Assembly: GCF_044465595.1 (NCBI RefSeq)
Contig: NZ_JBITLV010000001.1
Location: 310,001-374,000 of the forward strand
Reading direction: 5' to 3'
Source of the DNA: Spongisporangium articulatum
GTDB lineage: Bacteria; Actinomycetota; Actinomycetes; Actinomycetales; Kineosporiaceae
DNA length: 64,000 nt
The translations under genes and the position numbers were made by a program. This document shows, one piece after another, positions 16,730-25,655 of the stretch. Position 1 is the stretch's first letter, and every line of letters begins with the position of its first letter. The notes beneath the pieces are model-generated. The model was not told where the DNA came from, ran no database searches, and worked only from the letters and a program-made list of their open reading frames with translations.

Positions 16730-17530
16730 TCAGAGGCGACCACCGGCGGGGTCGGCGGAGAGGCGCTGGCTGACCCAGATCGGGATCACGCTGAGCAGGA
16801 TCAGCACGGCGGCGACGACGTTCACGACCGGGGCCTGGTTGGGCCGGAACAGGTTCTCGAAGATCCAGATCGGCACCGTGTTCAGCCCGGGGGCCGCGGT
16901 GAACGTGGTCACCACGATCTCGTCGAAGCTCAACGCGAAGGCCAGCAGGCCCCCGGCGACCAGCGCGGACCGCAGCTGGGGCAGCGTGACCAGGCGGAAC
17001 GTCGTCCACGAACCGGCGCCGAGGTCGGCGCTGGCCTCCTCCAGGGACGTTCCGGTGCGCCGCAACCGGGCCAGCACGTTGTTGTGCACGACCACGATGC
17101 AGAACGTCGCGTGGGCCACGATCACGGTGAGATACCCGAAGGGCAGGCCGATCACGGTGAACGCCGAGCGCAGCGCGATGCCGGTGACGATGCCCGGCAG
17201 CGCGATCGGCAGGATGACGAGCAACGAGACGGTCTGCCGGCCGAAGAACCGGTAGCGCCCCACCGCGAAGGCCAGCATGGTGCCCAGCAGCAACGCCACC
17301 GCCGTCGCCCCGAGCGCCACCACGACGCTGGTCACGACCGCCGAGCGCACACCGCTGCTGTCCAGGGCCCGACCCCACCAGTCGAGCGTGAAACCGCTGG
17401 GCGGCCAACCGAAGGTACGTGACGTGTTGAACGAGTTGACCAGCACCACGGCCAACGGCACATAAATGAAGGCCAGGCCGAGGGCCATCGCCGCCCGCAG
17501 CACCCAGCGCCCACCGTGGCCGAACGTCAC
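16730..17530 (-). CDS. potC: Polyamine-type ABC importer permease (PotC-like)
   Basis: 266 residues, six predicted membrane helices, with the binding-protein-dependent transport EAA loop Glu-Glu-Ala-Ser-Ala-Asp-Leu-Gly-Ala-Gly-Ser-Trp. The second-permease position in the operon and the N-terminal Trp-Val-Leu-Arg-Ala-Ala-Met fit PotC/PotI. GTG 17530 overlaps the preceding gene's stop (GTGA). It is the last gene of the potADBC-like operon. Confidence 0.85.
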   Translation of the reverse strand: MTFGHGGRWVLRAAMALGLAFIYVPLAVVLVNSFNTSRTFGWPPSGFTLDWWGRALDSSGVRSAVVTSVVVALGATAVALLLGTMLAFAVGRYRFFGRQTVSLLVILPIALPGIVTGIALRSAFTVIGLPFGYLTVIVAHATFCIVVVHNNVLARLRRTGTSLEEASADLGAGSWTTFRLVTLPQLRSALVAGGLLAFALSFDEIVVTTFTAAPGLNTVPIWIFENLFRPNQAPVVNVVAAVLILLSVIPIWVSQRLSADPAGGRL

Positions 17531-18363
17531 AGGTTCTCCAGGGCGCCGGAGCGCCGCGCGAGCGCCAGGTAGACGAGGATGACGATCACCGGGAAGAACG
17601 ACGCCGCGGCCGCGAACGGCAGGTTGGCCGCCACCCCGATGTTGTCGTAGATGATGTTCGCGAACAGCTGCGAACTGCCGCCCACGATCTTCACCGTGAT
17701 GTAGTCGCCGAGACTGAGCGAGAACGTGAAGATCGACCCGGCCACGATCGCCGGGAACAGCAACGGCAGGACGACGGACCGCAGGGTCCGGCCCGCCCCG
17801 GCGCCGAGGTCGCTGCTCGCCTCGAGCATCGACTCCGGGATCCGTTCCAGCCCCGCGTAGATCGGCAGCACCATGTAGGGCAGCCACAGGTACGACAGCG
17901 TGAGAACCACCGCCACGAGCCCGAACCCGGGCCCGTGCAGGCCGAACGGGCCCAGCGCCCAGTTCGCGACGCCGTCCTCGCTGAGCATCGTGCGCCAGGC
18001 GTACGTCTTGACCAGGTAGCTCGCCCACAGGGGCGTGAGGACCGCGGCGACGAGGACCCCGCGCCAGCGCGGCCTCGCCACCTTGGCCATGAACAGCGCC
18101 ATCGGGACGGCGACGGCGGCGTCGATCACCGTCACCGCCACCGCCACCCCGAGGGAGCGCAACGCCACGGTCCGGTAGACCGAGTCGTGGAACAGGGTCG
18201 AGAAGTTGTCCCCCGTGGGCACGCGCACGAGAGCGCCGGTGAACGAGTCCGTACTCCAGAACGCCGTGGCGAACATCGCCACCAGCGAACCGAGGTAGGC
18301 CACCAGCAACCACGCCAGCGGGGCCGAGAGCAGGCCCAGCAGGCGGAGTCTCGCGCTGCTCAC
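17527..18363 (-). CDS. potB: Polyamine-type ABC importer permease (PotB-like)
   Basis: 278 residues with six hydrophobic helices, an EAA motif Leu-Glu-Ala-Ser-Ser-Asp-Leu-Gly-Ala-Gly-Ala, and Leu-Gly-Asp-Tyr-Ile-Thr-Val near the C-terminus as in PotB/PotH. GTG 18363 is used because it begins 7 nt after the binding-protein stop and gives a normal N-terminus; no ATG fits the frame. It forms the transmembrane channel with the PotC-like subunit. Confidence 0.83.
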   Translation of the reverse strand: MSSARLRLLGLLSAPLAWLLVAYLGSLVAMFATAFWSTDSFTGALVRVPTGDNFSTLFHDSVYRTVALRSLGVAVAVTVIDAAVAVPMALFMAKVARPRWRGVLVAAVLTPLWASYLVKTYAWRTMLSEDGVANWALGPFGLHGPGFGLVAVVLTLSYLWLPYMVLPIYAGLERIPESMLEASSDLGAGAGRTLRSVVLPLLFPAIVAGSIFTFSLSLGDYITVKIVGGSSQLFANIIYDNIGVAANLPFAAAASFFPVIVILVYLALARRSGALENL

Positions 18364-18370
18364 GAGTGGG

Positions 18371-19570
18371 TCATCCCTTGATCTGCGTCCAGGCCTGGGT
18401 CCACGCGGCGTAGTCCTTGCAGACGTTGCCCCGCGAGTCACCGCAGTTCTTGGTGGGCGTCGTCCAGTAGGCGATCTTCGCGGCGTAGGCCGAGTCGGTC
18501 GCATGGTAGGTCGTGCAGTGGTCCGGGTCCGCGGTCTCCTTGCAGGACAACGTCTGCGCCGGCGCCTCACCGAACCACTCGGCCACCTGGGCGTTCACCT
18601 TCGGCGAGATGATCCAGTTCATCCACTGGTAGGCGCAGTTCGGGTGCGCGGCCTTGGCCCCGACCATCCACGTGTCCGACCAACCGGTCGAACCCTCCTG
18701 CGGCAGAACGGCGTTCACCTTCACCTTGGCGTCGGCCGTGATCAGGTTGGCGATCACCTGCCAGGTCGTGCCGATCACCGAGTCGCCGCTCTCGAACGCG
18801 GACACCTCCTTGGTGTAGTCCGACCAGTACTCGCCGATCAGCCCCCGCTGCGTGGTGAGCAGGTCGACCGCCGCCGTGAACTGCGCGTCGTCGAGCTCGT
18901 AGGGGTTCGTGATCTTCAGTTCGGGCTTGGTCGCCTTCAGGTAGAGCGCCGCGTCGGCGATGTAGATGGGCGAGTCGTAGGCCGTGATCTTGCCCTTGTA
19001 GGGCGAGTTCGCGTCGAACACCGCACCCCACGACGTCGGCGCCGGGCTGACCACGGAGCTGTTCGACATGAGCAGGTTGGCGCCCCAGCCGTGCGGGATG
19101 CCGTACATCTGCCCGTTCACCGAGTTCCAGGGCTTGTCCTTCAGGAACGTGCTGACCGTCTTGTAGTTCGGCACCAGGCTGGTGTTCACGGGAGCCACGT
19201 CGCCGCCGTAGATCAGGCGCAGCGTCGCGTCGCCGGAGGCCGAGACGGCGTCGTACTGGCCGGACTTCATCAGCGTCACCATCTCGTCGGAGGTGTTGCC
19301 GATCTTCACGTTGACCTGGCAGCCGGTCTGCTTCTCGAACGGCGTGACCCAGTCGACGGTCTTGTCGTTGGTGCCGTCCTCGGCGTAACCCGCCCAGGCG
19401 ATCAGGTTGAGCTGCCCCTCGGACTTGCCGAGCGCGGTGGGCGCCGACAGCTTCGGCACCGACAGTGAGGTCCCGCCGCCGCCCGAGCTGCTCGACCCAC
19501 CGCAGCCGGCGACGGCCAGCGCGCAGGCCGACAGCGCCGCCATCGAGAGCAGAGCACGCTGCTTCCGCAT
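18371..19570 (-). CDS. potD: Extracellular polyamine-type solute-binding lipoprotein (PotD-like)
   Basis: 399 residues. The signal peptide ends Val-Ala-Gly-Cys, a lipobox, then a Ser/Gly linker. The mature part has PotD-like segments: Leu-Asn-Leu-Ile-Ala-Trp-Ala-Gly-Tyr, Tyr-Gly-Ile-Pro-His-Gly-Trp-Gly, and Ala-Tyr-Gln-Trp-Met-Asn-Trp-Ile. ATG 19570 is chosen over an upstream in-frame GTG because GGAGAAG lies just before it and because it falls 11 nt after the ATPase stop. Ligand is probably a polyamine or related cationic compound; gamma-aminobutyrate-type ligands are possible. Extra C-terminal cysteines may form a disulfide. Confidence 0.85.
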   Translation of the reverse strand: MRKQRALLSMAALSACALAVAGCGGSSSSGGGGTSLSVPKLSAPTALGKSEGQLNLIAWAGYAEDGTNDKTVDWVTPFEKQTGCQVNVKIGNTSDEMVTLMKSGQYDAVSASGDATLRLIYGGDVAPVNTSLVPNYKTVSTFLKDKPWNSVNGQMYGIPHGWGANLLMSNSSVVSPAPTSWGAVFDANSPYKGKITAYDSPIYIADAALYLKATKPELKITNPYELDDAQFTAAVDLLTTQRGLIGEYWSDYTKEVSAFESGDSVIGTTWQVIANLITADAKVKVNAVLPQEGSTGWSDTWMVGAKAAHPNCAYQWMNWIISPKVNAQVAEWFGEAPAQTLSCKETADPDHCTTYHATDSAYAAKIAYWTTPTKNCGDSRGNVCKDYAAWTQAWTQIKG

Positions 19571-19581
19571 TGTCTTCTCCT

Positions 19582-20694
19582 TCACTCGGCCCCACCGTCG
19601 TCCGGTGGGACGTCAACTGCCCCAGACGTTCCTGAATCCCCGAGTCGGACGGCGTTGCGTCGCGCCCACGCGACCCGCACCTTCCGACCGACCAGCCCAC
19701 CGGTGTCGCCGGACTGGACCACATCGTTGCGGCGCAGCACGGCCAGGAGCGGACCGGCGTCCAGCTGCACCTCGAGCCGGCTCGTGGCCCCCGCGTACTG
19801 GACCCGGCTGACCACCCCGGCGGCGAAGACCTCGTGGTCGGCGGCCGCGTACCCGTCGTCCACCACCGAGATCTTCTCGGGGCGCACGCTGAACGTGCCG
19901 CGCTGGCCGATCAGGGTCTCGGCCACGTCGGGCGGGATCAGGTTCGACGTGCCCACGAAACCGGCCACGAAGGGCGTCGCGGGCCGCTCGTACACCTCGG
20001 CCGGCGGGCCGACCTGCTCGATCCGCCCGTGGTTGAACACGGCCACCCGGTCGCTCATCGACAGCGCCTCGGTCTGGTCGTGCGTGACGAACACGAAGGT
20101 GATGCCCACCTCACGCTGGATGGCGGTCAGCTCGGCCTGCATCTCCTCGCGCAGCTTCAGGTCCAGCGCGCCGAGCGGCTCGTCGAGCAGCAGCACCCGC
20201 GGCCGGTTGACCAGGGCACGGGCCAGGGCGACCCGTTGCCGCTGCCCACCGGACAGCTGGGTGGGGCGGCGCCCGCCGAACCCCTCCAGGCGCACGGTGG
20301 CCAGCGCTTGCTCGACCCGCTGCTGCGCCTCGGCCCGGCCGACCTTCTTGACCCGCAGCCCGTAGCCCACGTTCTCGGCCACGCTCATGTGCGGGAACAG
20401 CGCGTAGTCCTGGAACACCGTGTTCACGTCGCGCCGGTTGGGCGGGCGGCGCGTCACGTCGTCCCCGCCCAGCAGGACGGTCCCCGACGTGGGCAGCTCG
20501 AACCCGGCGATCAGCCGCAGCATCGTGGTCTTGCCCGAACCCGACGGCCCGAGCATGGCGAAGAACTCGCCGTCGGCGACCTCCAGGTCGACCTGGTCCA
20601 CGGCGTGCACGAGCCCGTCGCCCGTGCCGAACGTCTTCGTCAGGCCTCGGACGGCGATCGCGGGACTTCCCGGACGGCCGGCTGGCAAGGGCAC
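19582..20694 (-). CDS. potA: Polyamine-type ABC importer ATPase (PotA-like)
   Basis: 370 residues. Walker A Gly-Pro-Ser-Gly-Ser-Gly-Lys-Thr-Thr is at about 50-58, then the signature Leu-Ser-Gly-Gly-Gln-Arg-Gln-Arg-Val-Ala, Walker B Leu-Leu-Leu-Asp-Glu-Pro-Leu-Gly-Ala-Leu-Asp and the switch Thr-His-Asp-Gln. A C-terminal TOBE domain follows (Phe-Ser-Val-Arg-Pro-Glu-Lys-Ile). The domain plan is that of PotA/FbpC-type importers. It leads the potADBC-like operon from GTG 20694, with only a weak ribosome site. Confidence 0.88.
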   Translation of the reverse strand: MPLPAGRPGSPAIAVRGLTKTFGTGDGLVHAVDQVDLEVADGEFFAMLGPSGSGKTTMLRLIAGFELPTSGTVLLGGDDVTRRPPNRRDVNTVFQDYALFPHMSVAENVGYGLRVKKVGRAEAQQRVEQALATVRLEGFGGRRPTQLSGGQRQRVALARALVNRPRVLLLDEPLGALDLKLREEMQAELTAIQREVGITFVFVTHDQTEALSMSDRVAVFNHGRIEQVGPPAEVYERPATPFVAGFVGTSNLIPPDVAETLIGQRGTFSVRPEKISVVDDGYAAADHEVFAAGVVSRVQYAGATSRLEVQLDAGPLLAVLRRNDVVQSGDTGGLVGRKVRVAWARRNAVRLGDSGTSGAVDVPPDDGGAE

Positions 20695-20760
20695 CTCAGT
20701 TTCTGAGCGGTCGCTGTGATCCCCGTGGCGGGAATCTAACCACGGGGAGGGGGCCGGGGC

Positions 20761-20795
20761 GCGGGATGATCCAACCTGTTACCGGATCATCCCGC
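20761..20795. terminator. Hairpin overlapping the end of ppk2
   Basis: GCGGGATGATCC (20761-20772) and GGATCATCCCGC (20784-20795) pair perfectly over 12 bp with an 11-nt loop. The 3' arm contains the ppk2 stop codon (20787-20789, minus strand), so the hairpin follows or covers the end of that gene and separates it from the potA operon. Confidence 0.65.
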
Positions 20796-21599
20796 GACCA
20801 GCGACGCGGCGTGATCGGGGACGTAGGTGGAGGCCTCGCGGGGCGGCCTCACGTACCCCTTCGGACGGGGCCGTTCGGGAATCTCGATCACGGGCCGCGC
20901 GACGTCCACGTAGGCCAGCGTGGAGAGCAGGTGCGCCATCATGTTCAGCCGGGCATGCTTCTTGACGTCGCTCTCGACCACGAACCACGGGGACCGGGTC
21001 GTGTCGGTGTAGGCCATCATCTCGTCCTTGGCCCGGGAGTAGTCCTCCCAGCGGGTGATGGACTCCAGGTCCATCGGGGAGAGCTTCCACGTGCGCATCG
21101 GGTCGTTCAGGCGCGAGGCGAACCGCTTCTGCTGCTCGGCGTCGGAGACGCTGAACCAGTACTTGCGCAGGAGGATGCCGTCCTCGATCAGCATGTCCTC
21201 GAAGAGCGGAGCCTGCCGGAAGAAGAGCCCGACCTGCTCGGGCGTGCAGAACCCCATCACCCGTTCGACGCCGGCGCGGTTGTACCAGGAGCGGTCGAAC
21301 AGCACGATCTCGCCGGCCGCCGGCAGCTGCTCGACGTAGCGCTGGAAGTACCACTGACCGCGTTCCCGCTCGCTCGGTGCGGGCAGGGCCGCGATGCGCA
21401 CGACCCGGGGGTTCAGGTACTCCGTGATCCGTTTGATCGTGCCGCCCTTGCCCGCGCCGTCCCGGCCCTCGAACAGGACGACCAGGCGCTGACCCGTGGC
21501 CTTCACCCACTCCTGGACCTTCACGAGCTCCGCCTGCAGGCGGTACAGCTCGCGCTCGTAGGTCTCGTCGTCGATCTTCTTCGGCTTGTCCCTGCCCAT
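20787..21599 (-). CDS. ppk2: Polyphosphate kinase 2
   Basis: Transfers phosphate between polyphosphate and nucleotides (usually polyP-driven nucleoside diphosphate phosphorylation). The 270-residue length fits the one-domain class I. Walker A Gly-Arg-Asp-Gly-Ala-Gly-Lys-Gly-Gly is at residues 45-53. Walker B is Asp-Arg-Ser-Trp-Tyr-Asn-Arg-Ala-Gly-Val-Glu. The lid region has Arg-Lys-Tyr-Trp-Phe-Ser-Val-Ser, and Trp-Lys-Leu-Ser-Pro-Met-Asp and Asp-Val-Lys-Lys-His-Ala-Arg-Leu-Asn follow. All catalytic residues appear present. It is monocistronic or follows the DUF1206 gene with a 46-nt gap. Confidence 0.93.
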   Translation of the reverse strand: MGRDKPKKIDDETYERELYRLQAELVKVQEWVKATGQRLVVLFEGRDGAGKGGTIKRITEYLNPRVVRIAALPAPSERERGQWYFQRYVEQLPAAGEIVLFDRSWYNRAGVERVMGFCTPEQVGLFFRQAPLFEDMLIEDGILLRKYWFSVSDAEQQKRFASRLNDPMRTWKLSPMDLESITRWEDYSRAKDEMMAYTDTTRSPWFVVESDVKKHARLNMMAHLLSTLAYVDVARPVIEIPERPRPKGYVRPPREASTYVPDHAASLVAG

Positions 21600-21645
21600 C
21601 GTCGAACGGTAGGCCGCCGCGACGGCGTGCGGAATGACGCGACGG

Positions 21646-22494
21646 TTACGGTTCGCGCCGCCGGTGGGCGGTGAGCACGCTGAAGACGCCGAAGGAGGCC
21701 AGCCCGAGGGCCACCAGGGTGAGCAGCCAGGGGCCGGCGGGGGCGTCGGCGAGGGTCTTGAGCGCGTGGTCGAGCCCGGCGGCGTCGTCCGGGTCGGCCT
21801 GGACGCCGGCCACCACGACCAGGACGCCGAGCACGCCGTAGACCACGCCGCGGGCCACGTAACCGCCCTGTCCGAGCCGGCGCATGCCCCGGCCGAGCCC
21901 GCCCTGGATCTTGTCCAGGAACTCGCCCTTCCAGCCGTCGTAGACCAGGTAGCCGGCGACGCCGATGATCACCAGGCCGGCGATCACCACGAGCGCTTTG
22001 CCGGGGGTCCCCCAGCCCAGCACGGTGCCGGTCCAGTCCTGCTGCTTCTGCGACGAGCTCTTCGTGCCGCCCTGGAACACCAGCTTGCCGGCCTGGAAGG
22101 CGAGGCTGAGCCCGATGACCGCCTTCGCCGCGGCCGCGACCCGCTTGCCCGTCCGTTCCTTGCCCTCGACGTTCTCGAACCCGATGGCCGCCTCGACCGC
22201 CTGCCAGGCCGCCCAGGCCAGGAAGCCGATCGCCATCAGCGCGAGCAGCACCTTGCCCGCGGCGTTCTCCGCCAGCTGGGCCATGGCTCCGGTCTGGTCG
22301 GCCGACTTGCCTCCGGAGCCGCCGAACGCGACCTGCAACGCCAGCCAGGCCAGGAGCAGGTGGACGACGCCGATCGCCGCCACCCCGACCTGCCCGAGCA
22401 GTTGCACCCAGCGCGAGTCGGCCTGACCCGCGGCCCGTTTCGCGGTGCTCGTGGCCTCCTGCGCGTGCGCCCGGGCCCGGTCGTCGAGTGCCAT
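21646..22494 (-). CDS. DUF1206 integral membrane protein
   Basis: 282 residues with six hydrophobic helices arranged as three helix-pair repeats, each containing a Gly-rich first helix followed by a Tyr/Trp-Gly-Tyr-like turn (Val-Gly-Val-Ala-Ala-Ile-Gly-Val-Val-His; Ala-Lys-Ala-Val-Ile-Gly-Leu; Gly-Tyr-Val-Ala-Arg-Gly-Val-Val-Tyr-Gly). This is the DUF1206 architecture. The N-terminal 30 residues are polar and cytoplasmic. Biochemical role is unknown for the family. It is co-directional with ppk2 and the IspD-like gene. Confidence 0.82.
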   Translation of the reverse strand: MALDDRARAHAQEATSTAKRAAGQADSRWVQLLGQVGVAAIGVVHLLLAWLALQVAFGGSGGKSADQTGAMAQLAENAAGKVLLALMAIGFLAWAAWQAVEAAIGFENVEGKERTGKRVAAAAKAVIGLSLAFQAGKLVFQGGTKSSSQKQQDWTGTVLGWGTPGKALVVIAGLVIIGVAGYLVYDGWKGEFLDKIQGGLGRGMRRLGQGGYVARGVVYGVLGVLVVVAGVQADPDDAAGLDHALKTLADAPAGPWLLTLVALGLASFGVFSVLTAHRRREP

Positions 22495-22579
22495 GTCGCC
22501 TCTTCCCTGTCACGGTGGCGATCACAGCGTGGCACGGCTCAGGCCGCGCGCACGCTCAGCCGACCTGGCCCCGACGCGG

Positions 22580-23230
22580 TTAGGCCTCTGTCGGGTCGAC
22601 GAGCGGCAGCAGGGCCTGGACGACGGCCAGCTCGGCCTGGGTGGTGACGTGCACGTTGGTCGGGTCGCCGGGCACCAGGACGACGCGGCCGCCGTTCGCG
22701 GTGACCACCGCCGAGTCCTCGACCGCCTCGGGGATGGTCGCGTGCGCGGCCCGCAGCGCCCCGGCGTCGAAGGCCATCGGCATCTGGGCGCTGACGTGAC
22801 CGCCCGCGGGGATGGTCGCGCCCGCCGTCCCGTCGGGGTTGAGCGTCTTGACGGCGTCGGTCAGCGGCAGTCCGGGGACCGCGGCGTCGGCCCCGGCCCG
22901 TACCGCGGCCACCACGCCCGCGTAGAGCGCAGGGCTCGCCAGCGGGTGCGCGGCGTCCGAGATCACCACCACCGCAGCCTCTTCCGGCACGGCGGCCAGC
23001 CCGTTGCGGACCGACCCGGCGCGGGTCTCGCCACCGGTGGCGTGGACGACGGGCAGGTGGTCGGGCGGCCGGTGCCCCTCGGGGAGGACCAGGACGATGC
23101 CGTCCGTCACCCCCTGCATGGTCAGCACGGTGCGCTCGAGCATGGTGCGGCCCCCGACGACGGCGAACTGCTTGAGCCCCCCGAACCGCGTCCCACCGCC
23201 CCCGGCCAGCACGATGCCCCAGACGCTCAC
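22580..23230 (-). CDS. IspD/TarI-family cytidylyltransferase-like protein (divergent)
   Basis: 216 residues with the IspD nucleotidyltransferase fold: Val-Leu-Ala-Gly-Gly-Gly-Gly-Thr-Arg-Phe-Gly-Gly-Leu-Lys-Gln-Phe at 7-22. Several IspD landmarks are changed. The usual Asp-Ala-Ala-Arg-Pro reads Asp-Ala-Ala-His-Pro (92-96). The Gln-Thr-Pro-Gln-x-Phe segment reads Gln-Met-Pro-Met-Ala-Phe. The arginine before it that contacts the methylerythritol phosphate is not visible. The lysine of the C-terminal Lys-Val-Thr is His. There is no ispF next to it. It may be a cytidylyltransferase for a different polyol phosphate, or an isoprenoid enzyme with altered residues. Confidence 0.65.
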   Translation of the reverse strand: MSVWGIVLAGGGGTRFGGLKQFAVVGGRTMLERTVLTMQGVTDGIVLVLPEGHRPPDHLPVVHATGGETRAGSVRNGLAAVPEEAAVVVISDAAHPLASPALYAGVVAAVRAGADAAVPGLPLTDAVKTLNPDGTAGATIPAGGHVSAQMPMAFDAGALRAAHATIPEAVEDSAVVTANGGRVVLVPGDPTNVHVTTQAELAVVQALLPLVDPTEA

Positions 23231-23234
23231 CGGC

Positions 23235-23306
23235 GCTCGTACTCCCGGTAGCTACCGCTGTCGGCCACGTATCGGCCCCTTACCGGTGGACGACGGGAGC
23301 ATGAGC
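23235..23306. repeat. Dispersed 72-nt palindromic repeat, copy A (after purL)
   Basis: Arms 23235-23257 and 23284-23306 (16 of 23 positions complementary) flank a 26-nt loop. The same structure, loop length and the motif CCCCTTAmCGGTGGAC recur at 48988-49057. On the minus strand it begins 3 nt after the purL stop and could act as its terminator. It lies directly upstream of the IspD-like start. Confidence 0.7.
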
Positions 23307-23309
23307 GGG

Positions 23310-25655
23310 TCAGGCGTTCAGGACGGCGGGCAGCGTGGCGGTGTGGGCCGCGCGCAGCTCGTCGAGCGTGAGGGTGAACTGGCCCGACACGGTGAGGTTC
23401 TCGCCACCGGTGGCGCCGATCGCGGCCACCGGCACCTCGGCCTGCGCGCACCGGGCCCGGAAGGCGTCGACGTCGGCCGCGCGCACCGCGACGACGGCCC
23501 GGGCGGTCGACTCGCTGAACAGGGCGGTGAAGGCGTCGGCGTGCACGTGCTCGAGGTTCACGCTCGCCCCGACCCCGAACCGCAGGCTCGCCTCGACCAG
23601 GGCCTGGGCCAGACCGCCGTCCGAGAGGTCGTGCGCGGCCAGCACTTGCCCCGCGGCCGAGGCGCCGGTCAGCACGGTGGCCAGCGCCCGCTCGGCCTCC
23701 AGGTCGACCCTCGGCGGGAGGCCGCCGAGGTGCCCGTGCTCCACCCAGGCCCATTCCGAGCCGCCGAACTCGGCCCCCGTCGTCCCGAGCAGGAAGATCT
23801 GATCACCGACCGACTTCCAGCCCGACGGCGTCCGGCGTGCGACGTCGTCCATCACCCCGAGGACCCCGACCACGGGCGTCGGGTGGATCGCGACGTCGCC
23901 GGTCTGGTTGTAGAAGCTGACGTTCCCACCCGTGACCGGGATGCCGAGCTGCTTGCAGCCGGCCGCGAGACCCTGCACGGCCTGGGCGAACTGCCACATG
24001 ACCGCCGGGTCCTCGGGCGAGCCGAAGTTGAGGCAGTCGGAGACGGCCATCGGGCGGCCCCCGGCGGCGGCCACGTTGCGGTAGGCCTCGGCGAGCGCCA
24101 GCTGCGCGCCCGCGTAGGGGTCGAGGGCGCCGAACCGGCCGTTGCAGTCCGTCGCCAACGCCACCCCGAGACCGGTCTCCTCGTCGACGCGCAGCACGCC
24201 CGCGTCGTCCGGCATGGCCTGCGCGGTGTTGCCCTGCACGTACCGGTCGTACTGGTCGGTGACCCACGAGCGGCTGGCCAGGTTCGGCGAGGCGACCATG
24301 CGCAGCACGAGATCCTTCAGCGCGTCGGGGTTCTCGGGGCGGGGCAGGCGGTCGGGGGTGTCGGCCTGGCGGGCGTCGAGCCACTCCGGGCGGGCCATCG
24401 GGCGGTGGTACACCGGGCCGTCGTGGGCCACGCTGCGGGGCGGGACGTCGACGATGGTCTCGCCGTGCCACAGGACGACGAGCCGCCCGGTGTCGGTGAC
24501 CTCGCCCATCACGGTGGCCTCGACGTCCCAGCGGGCGGTGATGGCCAGGAACGCGGCCAGGTCGCCGGGGGTGACGACGGCCATCATCCGTTCCTGGCTC
24601 TCGCTCATCAGGATCTCCTCGGGCGCCAGGTTCGGGTCGCGCAGCGGCGCCCGGTCGAGGTGCACGAGCATCCCGCCGTCGCCGTTGCTGGCCAGTTCGC
24701 TGAACGCGCACGAGAGCCCGGCCGCCCCCAGGTCCTGGATCCCCTGCACCACATCGGCTTTGAACAGTTCCAGGCAGCACTCGATGAGCACCTTCTCGGC
24801 GAACGGGTCGCCGACCTGGACGGCGGGCCGCTTGGTCGGGCCGCCCTCGGTGAAGGTCTCGCTGGCCAGGATGCTGGCCCCGCCGATGCCGTCACCACCG
24901 GTGCGGGCACCGAAGAGGACGACGAGATTGCCCGTCCCGCGGGCGTTCGCGAGGTGGATGTCCTCGTGCCGCAGGGTGCCGACGGCCAGCGCGTTGACCA
25001 GGGGGTTGCCCTGGTAGCAGGGGTCGAACACGACCTCGCCGCCGATGTTCGGCAGCCCCAGGCAGTTGCCGTACCCGCCGATGCCGGCCACGACGCCGGG
25101 CAGCACGCGCCTGGTGTCGGGGTGGTCGAGCGCGCCGAAGCGCAGCGGGTCCATCACGGCTACCGGGCGCGCACCCATGCTGATGATGTCGCGCACGATG
25201 CCGCCGACCCCGGTGGCCGCCCCCTGGTACGGCTCGACGTAGCTGGGGTGGTTGTGGCTCTCGATCTTGAACGTGACGGCCCAGCCGTTGCCGATGTCGA
25301 CCACGCCCGCGTTCTCACCGATGCCGACCAGCAGATGCTCGCGCATCTCCTCGGTGGTCTCGTCCCCGAACGTGCGCAGGTGCACCTTGGACGACTTGTA
25401 GGAGCAGTGCTCCGACCACATCACGGAGTACATGGCCAGCTCGGACGACGTCGGGCGGCGGCCGAGGATCTCGTGCACCCGCTCGTACTCGTCGAGCTTC
25501 ATGCCGAGGGCGGCGTAGGGCTGCTCGACCGGGCCGCTCTCGCGGGCCTTGTCGACGGTGTCGAGCGACTTGCGCTGCTCGGGGGTGAGGGTGGAGCCGT
25601 CGTCCACGCCCGCGTCCAGGTCGGCGCCGTACGTACTGATCGAGTCGCTCGTCAC
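23310..25655 (-). CDS. purL: Phosphoribosylformylglycinamidine synthase subunit II
   Basis: ATP-dependent amidation of FGAR, the fourth step of purine synthesis, with PurQ and PurS as glutaminase and linker subunits. The small-type PurL of about 781 residues has Tyr-Ser-Val-Met-Trp-Ser-Glu-His-Cys-Ser-Tyr-Lys-Ser-Ser-Lys near the N-terminus, Val-Gly-Ile-Gly-Glu-Asn-Ala, and Lys-Ile-Glu-Ser-His-Asn-His-Pro-Ser. Gly-Gly-Asp-Gly-Ile-Gly-Gly-Ala-Ser follows, and there are two AIR-synthetase-like halves. GTG 25655 is chosen; TAGGCT at 25663-25668 (minus) lies 7 nt upstream, suggesting leaderless initiation. Unlike Streptomyces, it is separated from purQ by the oppositely oriented nhaA fusion. Confidence 0.94.
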   Translation of the reverse strand: MTSDSISTYGADLDAGVDDGSTLTPEQRKSLDTVDKARESGPVEQPYAALGMKLDEYERVHEILGRRPTSSELAMYSVMWSEHCSYKSSKVHLRTFGDETTEEMREHLLVGIGENAGVVDIGNGWAVTFKIESHNHPSYVEPYQGAATGVGGIVRDIISMGARPVAVMDPLRFGALDHPDTRRVLPGVVAGIGGYGNCLGLPNIGGEVVFDPCYQGNPLVNALAVGTLRHEDIHLANARGTGNLVVLFGARTGGDGIGGASILASETFTEGGPTKRPAVQVGDPFAEKVLIECCLELFKADVVQGIQDLGAAGLSCAFSELASNGDGGMLVHLDRAPLRDPNLAPEEILMSESQERMMAVVTPGDLAAFLAITARWDVEATVMGEVTDTGRLVVLWHGETIVDVPPRSVAHDGPVYHRPMARPEWLDARQADTPDRLPRPENPDALKDLVLRMVASPNLASRSWVTDQYDRYVQGNTAQAMPDDAGVLRVDEETGLGVALATDCNGRFGALDPYAGAQLALAEAYRNVAAAGGRPMAVSDCLNFGSPEDPAVMWQFAQAVQGLAAGCKQLGIPVTGGNVSFYNQTGDVAIHPTPVVGVLGVMDDVARRTPSGWKSVGDQIFLLGTTGAEFGGSEWAWVEHGHLGGLPPRVDLEAERALATVLTGASAAGQVLAAHDLSDGGLAQALVEASLRFGVGASVNLEHVHADAFTALFSESTARAVVAVRAADVDAFRARCAQAEVPVAAIGATGGENLTVSGQFTLTLDELRAAHTATLPAVLNA

